NCBI GenBank assembly: GCA_046582185.1
Contig: JAYGEX010000007.1
Span: forward strand, 1-64,000
From: GCA-002726655 sp046582185
GTDB lineage: Bacteria; Pseudomonadota; Gammaproteobacteria; Pseudomonadales; Azotimanducaceae
Length of the DNA stretch: 64,000 nt
Direction: 5' to 3'
Numbering within the stretch: position 1 is the stretch's first letter; every line of letters starts with the position of its first letter. Below, one piece after another: positions 42,258 through 51,335 of the stretch. The notes below the pieces were generated by a model. The model was not told the origin of the DNA, ran no database searches, and was given only the letters and a program-made list of their open reading frames with translations. Both the position numbers and the translations under genes were made by a program.

Positions 42258-43890
42258 TTAATTTAAAACCTTCATAACTATCGTTAGCGGATTCTTCACA
42301 TTTTGCCAGATAATCCTGAGGCGCGGGATGGTAAAGGAGTTCCCTGCGCTTACCGGGTATATTCGCGCCCATGTACCAGGAATCGGCTTTTGGAAACAGT
42401 GTACCTTCACCCAACTCAGCGAGGTATGTAGCCCAACCGTCAGCAGCTTCCTCTGTCGCCTCAATGCGGGAAAGATTGCGCTCCCTGAGATGAGTAAGAC
42501 AATCTACCACCCAATCCCCTTGTAGTTCAGCACAGGTAGGACCATTGCAGAAAGCCGTTGGGCTTTGTGGTCCATAGAGAATAAGTAAATTTGGCATATT
42601 TGGAATAGCGTAGCCAAGGTAGGTCTTTACGCCGTCAGCCCAGATATCATCGAGGTTTGCACCGTTGCTGCCTTTCAGGTCGAGTTGGGTAAAGCAACCG
42701 GTGCTGGTATCAAAGCCGGTGGCAAGAACCAGGATATCAAAGTCGTGGCTTCCCTGTGTTGTTCTTAGGCCAGTTTCATTGATCTCCTGAATAGGAGCTT
42801 CACGCAGATTTACCAACTCGACATTGGATTGATTAAAGATATCGTAGAAGTTCTGTTCAAGGGAAGGCCTCTTGGTACCGAATGGGTGTATTGGCTCTAT
42901 CGGGGCTAGTTGTTCCTGTAGTTTAGGATCATCGAGTCGCGCTCTAACCTTGTCGCGCCAGAATTCATATGCCAACAAGTTGGACTCTTCGTCCATTAAG
43001 ATATCAGCGAAGGTGCCGACCCAGAATTGGAATCCTCCTTTTTGCCAGGCGGCTTCAAATATTGCCTCGCGTACTTCTTCAGAAACTTCCTTTGCGGCTC
43101 GCTCATCAGCAATGATGTCGAACATAGTGGAACTGGCTACGGCGCGCTGTTTGAATTTGATGGGGTATGTCGGCTTCAACATTTCCTGTGACTCGACACT
43201 TAACTTTCGTTGCCGCATCGGTAACGCGATCATTGGGGTGCGCTGAAAAATGGTGACATGAGATGCAACTGCTGCGGCTTCTTGCGCAACCTGCACTCCA
43301 CTGGCGCCGGTTCCAATAATGGCAACCCGTTTGCCTGTCATATCGAGGCCTTCCTGGGGCCAGTTAGCCGTGTGGGTACAAGGTCCGCTAAACTGGTCGA
43401 GACCTTTGAATTCGGGAATATACGGTTTGGCTGCAAAACCCATACAGGCAATTAGAAAACGTGCGCGAGTTTCACCGCCGTCGGCGGTATGTACAACCCA
43501 TTGATTGGTCTCATCATCAAACTCTGCGCCACTCACCCAGGTATTAAACTGAATGTCCTTTGAGAGTCCAAGTTTTTTGTCCACGTGCGTAAAGTACTGC
43601 CGCAGTTCATTCCAGCCAGGGAAGCGTTCGGACCAGTTCCAGTCTTTCCAAACCTCTTCAATTGAAAATTCATAGTTTGGCACGTGGGAATCTACGCGTG
43701 CGCCGGGATAACAATTCCAGTACCAGATCCCGCCAAGGCTTGTCCCTGCTTCGAATATCTTTACAGAGAAACCTTTCTCACGGAGTCGATGGAGTTGATA
43801 GAGGCCGCTGAATCCGGCGCCGATGATCAGTGCATCGAGCACCTCTGTCGATTGGGCGTTAGTCGATTGGGCATTTGCTACTTCAGACAT
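42253..43890 (-). CDS. Baeyer-Villiger monooxygenase (flavin-containing)
   Basis: A flavoprotein of 545 residues inserting oxygen next to a ketone. FAD-binding GAGFSG is at 24-29, NADPH-binding GTGASG at 193-198, and between them the Baeyer-Villiger fingerprint F-x-G-x-x-x-H-T-x-x-W-P is exact (FSGPCTHTANWP, 167-178). The length fits cyclohexanone-type enzymes. The ATG at 43890 is chosen because AGAGGG lies upstream and the conserved body begins there; the first residues contain a duplicated NAQST unit. It diverges from an SDR gene, a common pairing in which the SDR oxidises an alcohol to the ketone substrate. Confidence 0.92.
   Translation of the reverse strand: MSEVANAQSTNAQSTEVLDALIIGAGFSGLYQLHRLREKGFSVKIFEAGTSLGGIWYWNCYPGARVDSHVPNYEFSIEEVWKDWNWSERFPGWNELRQYFTHVDKKLGLSKDIQFNTWVSGAEFDDETNQWVVHTADGGETRARFLIACMGFAAKPYIPEFKGLDQFSGPCTHTANWPQEGLDMTGKRVAIIGTGASGVQVAQEAAAVASHVTIFQRTPMIALPMRQRKLSVESQEMLKPTYPIKFKQRAVASSTMFDIIADERAAKEVSEEVREAIFEAAWQKGGFQFWVGTFADILMDEESNLLAYEFWRDKVRARLDDPKLQEQLAPIEPIHPFGTKRPSLEQNFYDIFNQSNVELVNLREAPIQEINETGLRTTQGSHDFDILVLATGFDTSTGCFTQLDLKGSNGANLDDIWADGVKTYLGYAIPNMPNLLILYGPQSPTAFCNGPTCAELQGDWVVDCLTHLRERNLSRIEATEEAADGWATYLAELGEGTLFPKADSWYMGANIPGKRRELLYHPAPQDYLAKCEESANDSYEGFKLS
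43847..43876 (-). repeat. 15-bp duplication in the BVMO N-terminus
   Basis: Two copies of GTCGATTGGGC(A/G) at 43847-43861 and 43862-43876 encode the tandem NAQST-NAQST at residues 7-16. It is an in-frame duplication that leaves the flavin domain untouched. Confidence 0.7.
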
Positions 43891-44086
43891 ATCATCGTTC
43901 CCTCTGGTAAAGTGAAAATGATCGCCGATCATTGTACAGCGTGACCAGGACATTGGTCAGGATATGATTGGTTTAGTCTTAATACAAGCTCGGTAAATAT
44001 TTCATATCTGATCCAGGTAGACGGATTCAAAGCGGAGCGTGCTAAATTAGGCTTGATAGTTCAGTGGTATAAAAAAGAGGTTGAAC

Positions 44087-44845
44087 ATGAAGAATGTGGA
44101 AAATAAAGTTGTTGTCGTCACCGGAGCCGCATCAGGCCTTGGCGCCGCCGATGCCAGGATGCTCGCGGCAGAAGGTGCAAGGGTCATCATGACTGATGTT
44201 AACGTAGATGCTGGAGAACAGATCGCCGATGAAATCGGAGCAGTCTTCTTTGAGCAAGACGTTTCTGTTGAGGCTCGATGGACTGAGCTGATGACATTCG
44301 TTCAGCAGGAATTCGGCCAACTTGATGGGCTTGTGAATAATGCGGGTATCGCTATCATTGCAGACATCGAAACGACGACAACGGAACAATGGCGCCGCAC
44401 CCTCAATATTCACCTGGATGGCGCTTTTTGGGGCTGCCAGTCAGCGATCCCATTGATGAAGAAATCTGGCGGCGGCTCAATTGTCAATATGTCGTCCACA
44501 GCTGCACTAGTTGGCATCCCGGCATATCTGGCCTATAGTGCTGCCAAAGGTGGCATCCGCTCCATGACAAAATCTATCGCAATACACTGTAAGCAACAGA
44601 AGCTGGGCATTCGCTGCAACTCGATTCACCCGGGTAGTATCAGCACGCCAATGGTCCATGACGCAGTGAAAACTCTATCAGGTATTGATATGACTGCAAT
44701 GCCCGACCCTGAACAAGGAAGAAAAGACCTGGGTATTGGCGAGCCTGATGACGTTGCCCATATGGTGACTTATCTCATCTCTGACGCAGCTAAACATATC
44801 AATGGGGCAGAGATGGTTATCGACAACGCCGACACGGTCGTTTAA
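44087..44845 (+). CDS. Short-chain dehydrogenase/reductase
   Basis: A classical SDR of 252 residues. The NAD(P) loop is TGAASGLG and an acidic D follows strand 2 (TDVN), suggesting NAD. The NNAG motif, the catalytic Ser in VNMSSTAA and the Y-x-x-x-K of YSAAKGG are intact. It probably oxidises a secondary alcohol to a ketone that the divergent BVMO could then use; this is inference. ATG 44087 has GAGG 6 bases upstream and is preferred over a TTG at 44081. The VOC protein gene follows 29 bp later. Confidence 0.9.
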   Translation: MKNVENKVVVVTGAASGLGAADARMLAAEGARVIMTDVNVDAGEQIADEIGAVFFEQDVSVEARWTELMTFVQQEFGQLDGLVNNAGIAIIADIETTTTEQWRRTLNIHLDGAFWGCQSAIPLMKKSGGGSIVNMSSTAALVGIPAYLAYSAAKGGIRSMTKSIAIHCKQQKLGIRCNSIHPGSISTPMVHDAVKTLSGIDMTAMPDPEQGRKDLGIGEPDDVAHMVTYLISDAAKHINGAEMVIDNADTVV

Positions 44846-44874
44846 TTCCCAAGAATAGCCAGGAGGCGAATCGA

Positions 44875-45327
44875 ATGAACATCACTGGAATGGTTCATAT
44901 AAACATCAATTGCTCGGACTACGACAGATCAAAGGCCTTCTATGAGATGTTGGGGTTCGAAGAATTCTGGCAAGTGCCGGAGACCAACACCGCGGAAGTG
45001 GCCGCAGCCGTCGGCATGAAACCCTATAAGGTTACGGGCGCACTTTTCGCCTTAAAGGATGCCAGCCCTCCGCTGGTGATTGACCTTCTGCAGTGGAAGG
45101 ATCCAAGTGACAACGAAGCACCGTATTCTCATCTCTATCACACGGGGCTTGCTCGAATTGCACTGATGTCATCAGATCTTGATGCAGACCTCCAGTTTCT
45201 GGAAGCGCAAGGTGTTGAAATCGTTGGCCCGCCAGCGAGGGTATCCATGGGCAATGGACATGGCAGCCGTTTCTTTTGCTTCAAGGACCCAGATGGTACT
45301 TATCTCGAATTAGTTGAGAATTTTTAG
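44875..45327 (+). CDS. VOC-superfamily (glyoxalase-like) protein
   Basis: A protein of 150 residues with two beta-alpha-beta-beta-beta units of the vicinal-oxygen-chelate fold, beginning with MVHININCSDYDRSKAFYEMLGF and ending with FFCFKDPDGTYLELVENF, which carries the usual C-terminal metal Glu. The first His of a metal site is in the N-terminal strand. Members include dioxygenases, lyases and resistance proteins; none is singled out by sequence here. Co-directional with the SDR, so likely in the same pathway. Confidence 0.85.
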   Translation: MNITGMVHININCSDYDRSKAFYEMLGFEEFWQVPETNTAEVAAAVGMKPYKVTGALFALKDASPPLVIDLLQWKDPSDNEAPYSHLYHTGLARIALMSSDLDADLQFLEAQGVEIVGPPARVSMGNGHGSRFFCFKDPDGTYLELVENF

Positions 45328-45467
45328 TTAATACTTGTTCGGAATCCCGGGACACTGAGACTTGTGCGCGAGCACCACTTAATTCGGTCTGACTGCGAAT
45401 GAAATTCAGCTAATTTCGAGACCAGGACATGATAAATCGCGCTGGATAGCAACAGCGAAGAACACTC

Positions 45468-46907
45468 CTAACGCCGCTTAACTACTTCCGACTCATAAGC
45501 GAGCAAATGACGCTTCACAATAGGTGCAAGAATATAAAGCCCAATAAGATTCGGTATTGCCACAATAAATACCAGGGCATCGGACAAATCGATCAATGAC
45601 GAAAGTTCGATACTGCTGCCGAGTACAACAAAGACAAGGAAGAAGATCTTGAAGCCAATGTCTGCGGCCTTGCTTGAGCCGACCAGATAGGTGAATGCCT
45701 TTAGGCCGTAGTAGGACCAGGCAATAATGGTTGAGTAGGCAAACAGGATCGCGGCGATGGACAGTGGGATCGGCGACCAGGAAATCGTACTGGAAAATGC
45801 GCGGATGGTTAATTCAATTCCCTGGACATTACTACCCGCCAGCGATGGCTCATAGACCGTTGTAATAATGACCAGAGCAGTGAGCGTGCAAATGACTACG
45901 GTATCGATAAAGGGCTCCAACAGTGCAACATAACCTTCACTAACGGGATGCTTTGTTCTCGCAGTGGAGTGAGCAATAGCTGCAGAGCCCAGACCCGCCT
46001 CGTTTGAGAAAACTGCTCGACGAAACCCGAGGATCATGACGCCGATCATGCCGCCGGCAACTCCCTCGGGTGCAAATGCACCATTCCAGATCGCAATAAT
46101 CGCACCTGGCAGTTCCTGGTAGTTCATGCCGATGACTACCACTGTTGATACAACATAGAGTAGCGCCATACCTGGAACCAGCCTTGAAGTTGTCTTGGCG
46201 ATGGAGCGGATACCACCAATGATGACCACGCCAACTGCGAGGGCGAGTAGCAGGCCAATTAACCAGGCTTTATCAGCAAAGAAGCTATTGTCGCCTCCGG
46301 TGACGTTGATTAGAATCGCCGCCGCCTGATTAGATTGAAACATATTGCCAATGCCGAGGCAGCCAATCACCATGCTCATTGCGTAGAAAATACCCAGCGC
46401 CCGGCCAAGGCGCGGCCAGTTATGTTCGCGCAAGCCCTCTTGTAAGTAATACATTGGGCCACCGGAAATACTACCATCCTCGTTAGTCTTGCGGTACATC
46501 ACCCCAAGCGTACATTCAACCAGCTTGGTAGACATGCCTAAAAATCCGGCGACGATTAGCCAGAAGGTTGCACCAGGGCCGCCGATGGAAATTGCCACTG
46601 CGACCCCCGCGATATTGCCGATGCCAACGGTGCCGGATACTGCGGTGGATAGCGCTTCAAATTGTGATATCTGGCCAGGGTCTTTGTCATCTGCATATTT
46701 ACCGCTGACCAGCGCAATGGCATGTCGAAATCCGCGGATATTGATAAAGCCAAGGTAAAAAGTAAAGAACACGCCGCCGCCAATTAACCACAGGACAATG
46801 AGCGGCATTTGGGCGCCAAACATGGGGATGGAGTAAAAAATAAATCCACTTGCCAGATCCGCAACGGGTCGCATGGTTTCGTCGATGAGTTGATCTATTC
46901 CTGCCAT
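45468..46907 (-). CDS. Sodium:alanine symporter family transporter (AGCS)
   Basis: A membrane protein of 479 residues with about 11 helices. The family signatures are GVFFTFYLGFINIRGFRH, GIGNIAGVAVAISIGGPGATFW and the GGPMYYLQEGL region. Such transporters import alanine or glycine with Na+. Length normal. It stands alone, following a short gap after the convergent VOC gene. Confidence 0.93.
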   Translation of the reverse strand: MAGIDQLIDETMRPVADLASGFIFYSIPMFGAQMPLIVLWLIGGGVFFTFYLGFINIRGFRHAIALVSGKYADDKDPGQISQFEALSTAVSGTVGIGNIAGVAVAISIGGPGATFWLIVAGFLGMSTKLVECTLGVMYRKTNEDGSISGGPMYYLQEGLREHNWPRLGRALGIFYAMSMVIGCLGIGNMFQSNQAAAILINVTGGDNSFFADKAWLIGLLLALAVGVVIIGGIRSIAKTTSRLVPGMALLYVVSTVVVIGMNYQELPGAIIAIWNGAFAPEGVAGGMIGVMILGFRRAVFSNEAGLGSAAIAHSTARTKHPVSEGYVALLEPFIDTVVICTLTALVIITTVYEPSLAGSNVQGIELTIRAFSSTISWSPIPLSIAAILFAYSTIIAWSYYGLKAFTYLVGSSKAADIGFKIFFLVFVVLGSSIELSSLIDLSDALVFIVAIPNLIGLYILAPIVKRHLLAYESEVVKRR

Positions 46908-47033
46908 AAGCGTTCTCGTGTTGTTTTTATTGGTCGGATTATTCCTTTCAAATCGCTGAGCGCCGTCACTTAGAAGAGAGCACAGCAGAGGGCGCAGAAA
47001 AGATTGCGACTTCTAGTCTTTACGCCCTTAATC

Positions 47034-48479
47034 TCACTTGATCGCGGGGCAGTAAAATAGCGTAAAGTCTGTTCGCTGCATTTCAATTGAGCAGCGAGCT
47101 CCCAGGCTACGTTTTGCTCCTTGCAGCCATCTTTTTCGAACGGCGTAATAGAAAGTATCATCGTGGAACTTATATTGATCCTGATCCTTCGTGTCATGAA
47201 AGTAGACTTTACCTTCGGTATAAAACTGCGGGCCGAAGATTCGTGTACCTGTATAAACCAGGTCTCCAGGATCCTTTTCGTTTAGCTCGAGGTATTTATT
47301 CAACATTGGTTTTTGGTTAAATCTGTGGTCTTCGAATGAGATCTTAAATACCGACACAGAAATAACGAAAAACAGAACAACCGAGATAAATGCAATAGTG
47401 TAGAAATATCTCTTGGTCACCAGGGAGTCAAAGTTCTTTGCCAGCAATATTGAAAAGGCGGGTATCGACGGCATTGCATAGGTGATTAATACATTCTTTG
47501 CTGGCGTAAAGAAGAGAATCGGCACGACGATCCAGAGGATCAGGTATCCATAAAATAGTGGGTCCGATGAATAGTTCTTCATCACCTGCGAGCGCACTTT
47601 TTGGCTGAACAAGCGAGCGAGGACGATTAGGCTCCAGGGCAATGTGGCGATTACAAAATAAAGCCAAATGGTACCGAAGGGTCGATCCTTTACTACGCCA
47701 TATGGGTCACCCTGCCATTCGCTCTGGGTATAACGTTCAAAATGTTCACCAATCAAAAAATAGTCGATGAAGCCAGGGGTCTTTTGCTCGGTCAGGTAAT
47801 ACCAGGGAAGGGCAATGGCCAGCATTAATATCAGGCCACTAATGAGGTGGATATTGTTGAAGAAGCTGCGCCATCGATTGTAAATCAATACCCAGGCACC
47901 ACAGGCGCCGCCGCAGAGCACGAGGGCAAGAGGCCCCTTTGCAAGCAGGCCAAGTGCCAGTGCAACCCAGACAAGATAAGCATAGCGGCGGCTTTCTTGG
48001 GCACAGGCTTCCCAAAATCCAACCATGACCAGCGTTGTGGTGAACGTCAGCAAAGGATCAGTGAGGACGGCTCCCGCAGTATGTAGTACCAGCCATGAGG
48101 CAAGGTAGATGATGCTTGCGATGTAGCTGGGCTCACGGCCGACATTGCGCCGCGTCCAAAGTCCTATGACCAAGGCTGTGGCGAGTGTGTAGATAAAAGG
48201 TGAGAATCTTGCGGCAAACTCGTTAACACCTAATACGGCAAAACTCGATGCAATACTCCAAAACGCCAGTGGCGGCTTGCCCCAGTATGGCTTGTCAAAA
48301 TAAAACCATAATGTCGTCCAGTCATTCAGCGATAGAATTTTCCGCGCTATCTCAGCATACCGCGCTTCGGTTAGCTCCATAAGTGGCAGGTATGCGGACA
48401 GTAATAGTCGGCCAATCACTAGCACCGTTATTACCATCACCCACTCGCGATGTTTAATCAAAAAATTTAGGGTCTTCAT
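47034..48479 (-). CDS. ArnT-like membrane glycosyltransferase (GT39/PMT-type)
   Basis: A protein of 481 residues with about 11 membrane helices. The first periplasmic loop TEARYAEIARKILSLND and FYFDKPYWGKPPLAFW is the signature of the ArnT/PMT group, which transfers sugars from undecaprenyl-phosphate carriers to lipid A or proteins at the outer face of the inner membrane. No arn genes or carrier-sugar synthase adjoin it, so the donor is unknown. It lies 46 bp behind the crotonase gene in a minus-strand run of genes. Confidence 0.88.
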   Translation of the reverse strand: MKTLNFLIKHREWVMVITVLVIGRLLLSAYLPLMELTEARYAEIARKILSLNDWTTLWFYFDKPYWGKPPLAFWSIASSFAVLGVNEFAARFSPFIYTLATALVIGLWTRRNVGREPSYIASIIYLASWLVLHTAGAVLTDPLLTFTTTLVMVGFWEACAQESRRYAYLVWVALALGLLAKGPLALVLCGGACGAWVLIYNRWRSFFNNIHLISGLILMLAIALPWYYLTEQKTPGFIDYFLIGEHFERYTQSEWQGDPYGVVKDRPFGTIWLYFVIATLPWSLIVLARLFSQKVRSQVMKNYSSDPLFYGYLILWIVVPILFFTPAKNVLITYAMPSIPAFSILLAKNFDSLVTKRYFYTIAFISVVLFFVISVSVFKISFEDHRFNQKPMLNKYLELNEKDPGDLVYTGTRIFGPQFYTEGKVYFHDTKDQDQYKFHDDTFYYAVRKRWLQGAKRSLGARCSIEMQRTDFTLFYCPAIK

Positions 48480-48525
48480 CCTGTTGTTCTGATCACGGTA
48501 GATGAGTCTCTAATAATTAAGCGGA

Positions 48526-49374
48526 TTATTCAAACTTCCTTGTTTGCCACCAAGGGAAGAACTCGGGCATTTCCGAACTTACCTTTCCAGGAAATTCAGG
48601 TGGCCGCTTCTCCAGGAAGGACATAACGCCTTCGTTGGCGTCGGCTGATTTTCCAGTGTAGAAAATACCTCTGGAATCGACTTTGTGTGCTTCCATAGGA
48701 TGGTCTGCGCCGAGCATTTTCCACATCATCTGGCGAATCATGGCGATGGAAATTGCAGATGTTTGCGTGGCGAATTCCAGCGCGAGTTTGCGTGCCGCAG
48801 GCATGAGATCTTCATCCTTGTGCACACTGCGCACAAAACCTTTTTCCAAGGCTTCAGCGGCGCTAAATACGCGGCCTGAAAAGCACCATTCCAGTGCATT
48901 TGAAATACCGACGACTCTTGGCAGGAACCAGCTTGAGCAAGCTTCTGGCACGACGCCGCGCTTGGAAAAGACAAAGCCATAGCGGGCACTCTCTGAGGCG
49001 AGACGTATATCCATGGCACATTGCATGGTTGCGCCTACACCTACTGCCGGCCCATTACAGGCGGATATGACGGGCTTCAGGCACTCGAAAATTCTCAAAG
49101 TAAGAACCCCACCGCCATCAGGGTGCAAGCCCCTTCCGCTGGATTCGGAATCAAAGGTTTTGCCGCCCGCAGATAGATCTGCCCCGGCACAGAAGCCGCG
49201 ACCCGCGCCGGTAAAGATGATGGCTTTCACATCATCATCTGCATCGGCTCTATCCAGTGCGTCAATTATTTCTGCTTGCATGGTGCCCGTATACGCATTG
49301 AGCTTTTCGGGGCGGTTTAATGTTATTGTTAGAATTTTCTCGTCTACATCATAGAGAATTTGTTCGTAGTCCAT
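48526..49374 (-). CDS. Enoyl-CoA hydratase/isomerase family (crotonase)
   Basis: A crotonase of 282 residues, close in type to the one at 40470: GAGRGFCAGADL, NGPAVGVGATMQCAMDIR and RGVVPEACSSWFLPRVVG. It keeps the second Glu and lacks the first, as do many GVG-type members. The C-terminus is somewhat longer, ending WWQTRKFE. ATG 49374 has GAGG upstream; a longer in-frame start at 49404 is less likely. It sits directly after the TTC38-like gene. Confidence 0.85.
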   Translation of the reverse strand: MDYEQILYDVDEKILTITLNRPEKLNAYTGTMQAEIIDALDRADADDDVKAIIFTGAGRGFCAGADLSAGGKTFDSESSGRGLHPDGGGVLTLRIFECLKPVISACNGPAVGVGATMQCAMDIRLASESARYGFVFSKRGVVPEACSSWFLPRVVGISNALEWCFSGRVFSAAEALEKGFVRSVHKDEDLMPAARKLALEFATQTSAISIAMIRQMMWKMLGADHPMEAHKVDSRGIFYTGKSADANEGVMSFLEKRPPEFPGKVSSEMPEFFPWWQTRKFE

Positions 49375-49411
49375 TTTTGTTGCCTCTTGGTTACTGTGTT
49401 CCAATCAAGTT

Positions 49412-50638
49412 TTAGAATGCCTGTTTATAGTGCTTAAACAGGTCGTCGAATAGATGGCGTTGGGCATGACTGCCACCGATACGATAGATTTCGTCTTTGA
49501 TATCGGCCAGTCTATTGGTTGCTTCCTTGTATTTACCCTGGCCAATTTCAACAATTGATCGCGCCAATGGCAGGCCGACCCGCTTGCATACCGCGCCCTG
49601 GCTCGTGTCTTTGAGGCTCCAGGCTTCGAAGTGCTTGATGGCTTCATCGGTGGTCTCTTTGTCATTCAGTACCGCCGGTGTCATCAAATAGTGAAGCGTC
49701 GAAAAGACCAGCTCATCGTCTTTGATCCTCTTCTTTGAATACGCTCGAAGCCGCCGCCAGCGATCAGTAACATCCTGGCCTAGCATATCCAATCGCCAGA
49801 GTAGGGCAGCAGCATTACAGACGTCGAGATAGAAGTCATCATTAAGGCACTCCACCAGATGTTCATCATAAATCGCCAGGCTTTGATCCAGTTCCCCTGC
49901 ACCGATATGGAAGAGCGCTTTGTGCCAATGCATGTGGTAGACGAAGTTGTTTGCGTCCTGCCAGCTATTAAGCAACTCTCCAAGCCAGGCCGTGCCTTCT
50001 GTTTTTCGGCCCTGCATCTGGAATACATGGGCAACCGCATGTGCACCCCAGATATCCTCTTTGTTAATTTCGACCGCTTGCCTGCCTATTGCCTCTGCCT
50101 GGGCATACTCACCGGACTCCTCAAAGGCAAAGCTCTGCATACCCAGAACATATCCATAGCAGGGGTCTGATATATGCCAAACAGCATTTGATCGCGCAAT
50201 GGAGGTACACATTCGTTTGTTGTCGCCCTCATAGAAATGCAAGTAGTGAGCGATGCGCAGGGCCAAAATATCTTTTGGGAATATCTGCAGCAGTTCTTCC
50301 AGGATAGTTGCTGTATCTGTGTATTGATTGTTAACCCAGGTCTGAATTGTCTTGTAGTGCATTTTCTCTCGAGTATTCATCGAAGACTCAAGCTTTGCCA
50401 ATATATCCATGCTGCTTGCAATTGCCCGGGCGAATTTCGGATCGCCGCTCATCTTCAACATGTAGGCGCGCAGGCAATGTGCCATGGGTAGGGTGGCATC
50501 AAATTCGATTAGCTTCTCGAGGCTGGGCATCGCCTCTTTGTTTGATGCGAGATATTGCCCTGCGAAAGTTTCGAACAGGGTAATACTGTCTTCACTACTG
50601 GCGGTGTAGTCCAATCCCAGTTGATCCTTGTATTGCAT
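49412..50638 (-). CDS. TTC38-like tetratricopeptide protein
   Basis: A soluble helical protein of 408 residues resembling bacterial relatives of TTC38. Repeated helix pairs include FETFAGQYLASNKEA, FEGDN-like and HAVAHVFQMQGRKTEG with a histidine-rich centre (HMHWHKALFHIGAGELD), which is characteristic. Function unknown; by architecture it would bind a protein or peptide. Found here between DUF924 and the crotonase genes. Confidence 0.75.
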   Translation of the reverse strand: MQYKDQLGLDYTASSEDSITLFETFAGQYLASNKEAMPSLEKLIEFDATLPMAHCLRAYMLKMSGDPKFARAIASSMDILAKLESSMNTREKMHYKTIQTWVNNQYTDTATILEELLQIFPKDILALRIAHYLHFYEGDNKRMCTSIARSNAVWHISDPCYGYVLGMQSFAFEESGEYAQAEAIGRQAVEINKEDIWGAHAVAHVFQMQGRKTEGTAWLGELLNSWQDANNFVYHMHWHKALFHIGAGELDQSLAIYDEHLVECLNDDFYLDVCNAAALLWRLDMLGQDVTDRWRRLRAYSKKRIKDDELVFSTLHYLMTPAVLNDKETTDEAIKHFEAWSLKDTSQGAVCKRVGLPLARSIVEIGQGKYKEATNRLADIKDEIYRIGGSHAQRHLFDDLFKHYKQAF

Positions 50639-50706
50639 TCGCGTCGCTCCCTTCTCGGTATATATCTCTGTATGTCGGTTTGGTCTCTCGACAAATGTGT
50701 CCTTGA

Positions 50707-51324
50707 CTACTGACCGTATTTTCTGGAATTTTGTTCCAGATAGTGGACCTCGTCGCTGGTGGATGTTCTGCCCAGGGTTTTATTTCTGTGTGGGAATCGA
50801 CCAAAGCGCTGAATCGTCTGACGATGATGTTTGCTGAAATCCACAAAACCCTGCAAAGTATCGCGCCATGTTTCCGGTGATTCATCATAAAGTTTTGCAA
50901 ATAGATCCACCGCCTTGTCTTGAGCTTCCAATGATTCAGCATGATGAAAGGGGTGATAGAGAAATACCCGCCCGAATACAGGCAGGGTTGTATGCTCATC
51001 ATTGGCGATACACAATTTAGCAATTGAGAGCGCCTGCTCATCATTGTGCCAGGCTTCCTTTGCGCCACGATTGAGATTTCTGGTGAATTGATCGAGCAAT
51101 ATAACCAGGGCTAATTTGCCTGAAGCTGTGGCCGCCCATTGTTGCAATCCTCCCTGTTCAGCGAGTGCCAGGCAGGGACCAAAGCGGGTTCTGATTTCAG
51201 CATCTGTTTTACTGCTGGATCCATACCAGAGTTTGGACTGGGCTTTTACAGCCGCTGGACTGTGCTCAGCCTTACCCAGCCAGTAAGCGATAAGATCGTT
51301 TGGGCCAGCATTTGAAGTAGTCAT
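50707..51324 (-). CDS. DUF924 family protein
   Basis: A soluble protein of 205 residues. The DUF924 pattern is visible: an early W-x-x-x, DAEIRTRFGPCLALAEQGGLQQW, LVILLDQFTRNLNRG and a HYLEQN near the end. The family is widespread in bacteria and of unknown function; the conserved D-Q-F-x-R-N suggests a ligand- or nucleotide-binding site. Lies 11 bp after yhhQ, in the same run. Confidence 0.88.
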   Translation of the reverse strand: MTTSNAGPNDLIAYWLGKAEHSPAAVKAQSKLWYGSSSKTDAEIRTRFGPCLALAEQGGLQQWAATASGKLALVILLDQFTRNLNRGAKEAWHNDEQALSIAKLCIANDEHTTLPVFGRVFLYHPFHHAESLEAQDKAVDLFAKLYDESPETWRDTLQGFVDFSKHHRQTIQRFGRFPHRNKTLGRTSTSDEVHYLEQNSRKYGQ

Positions 51325-51335
51325 TTATTGCGGTT

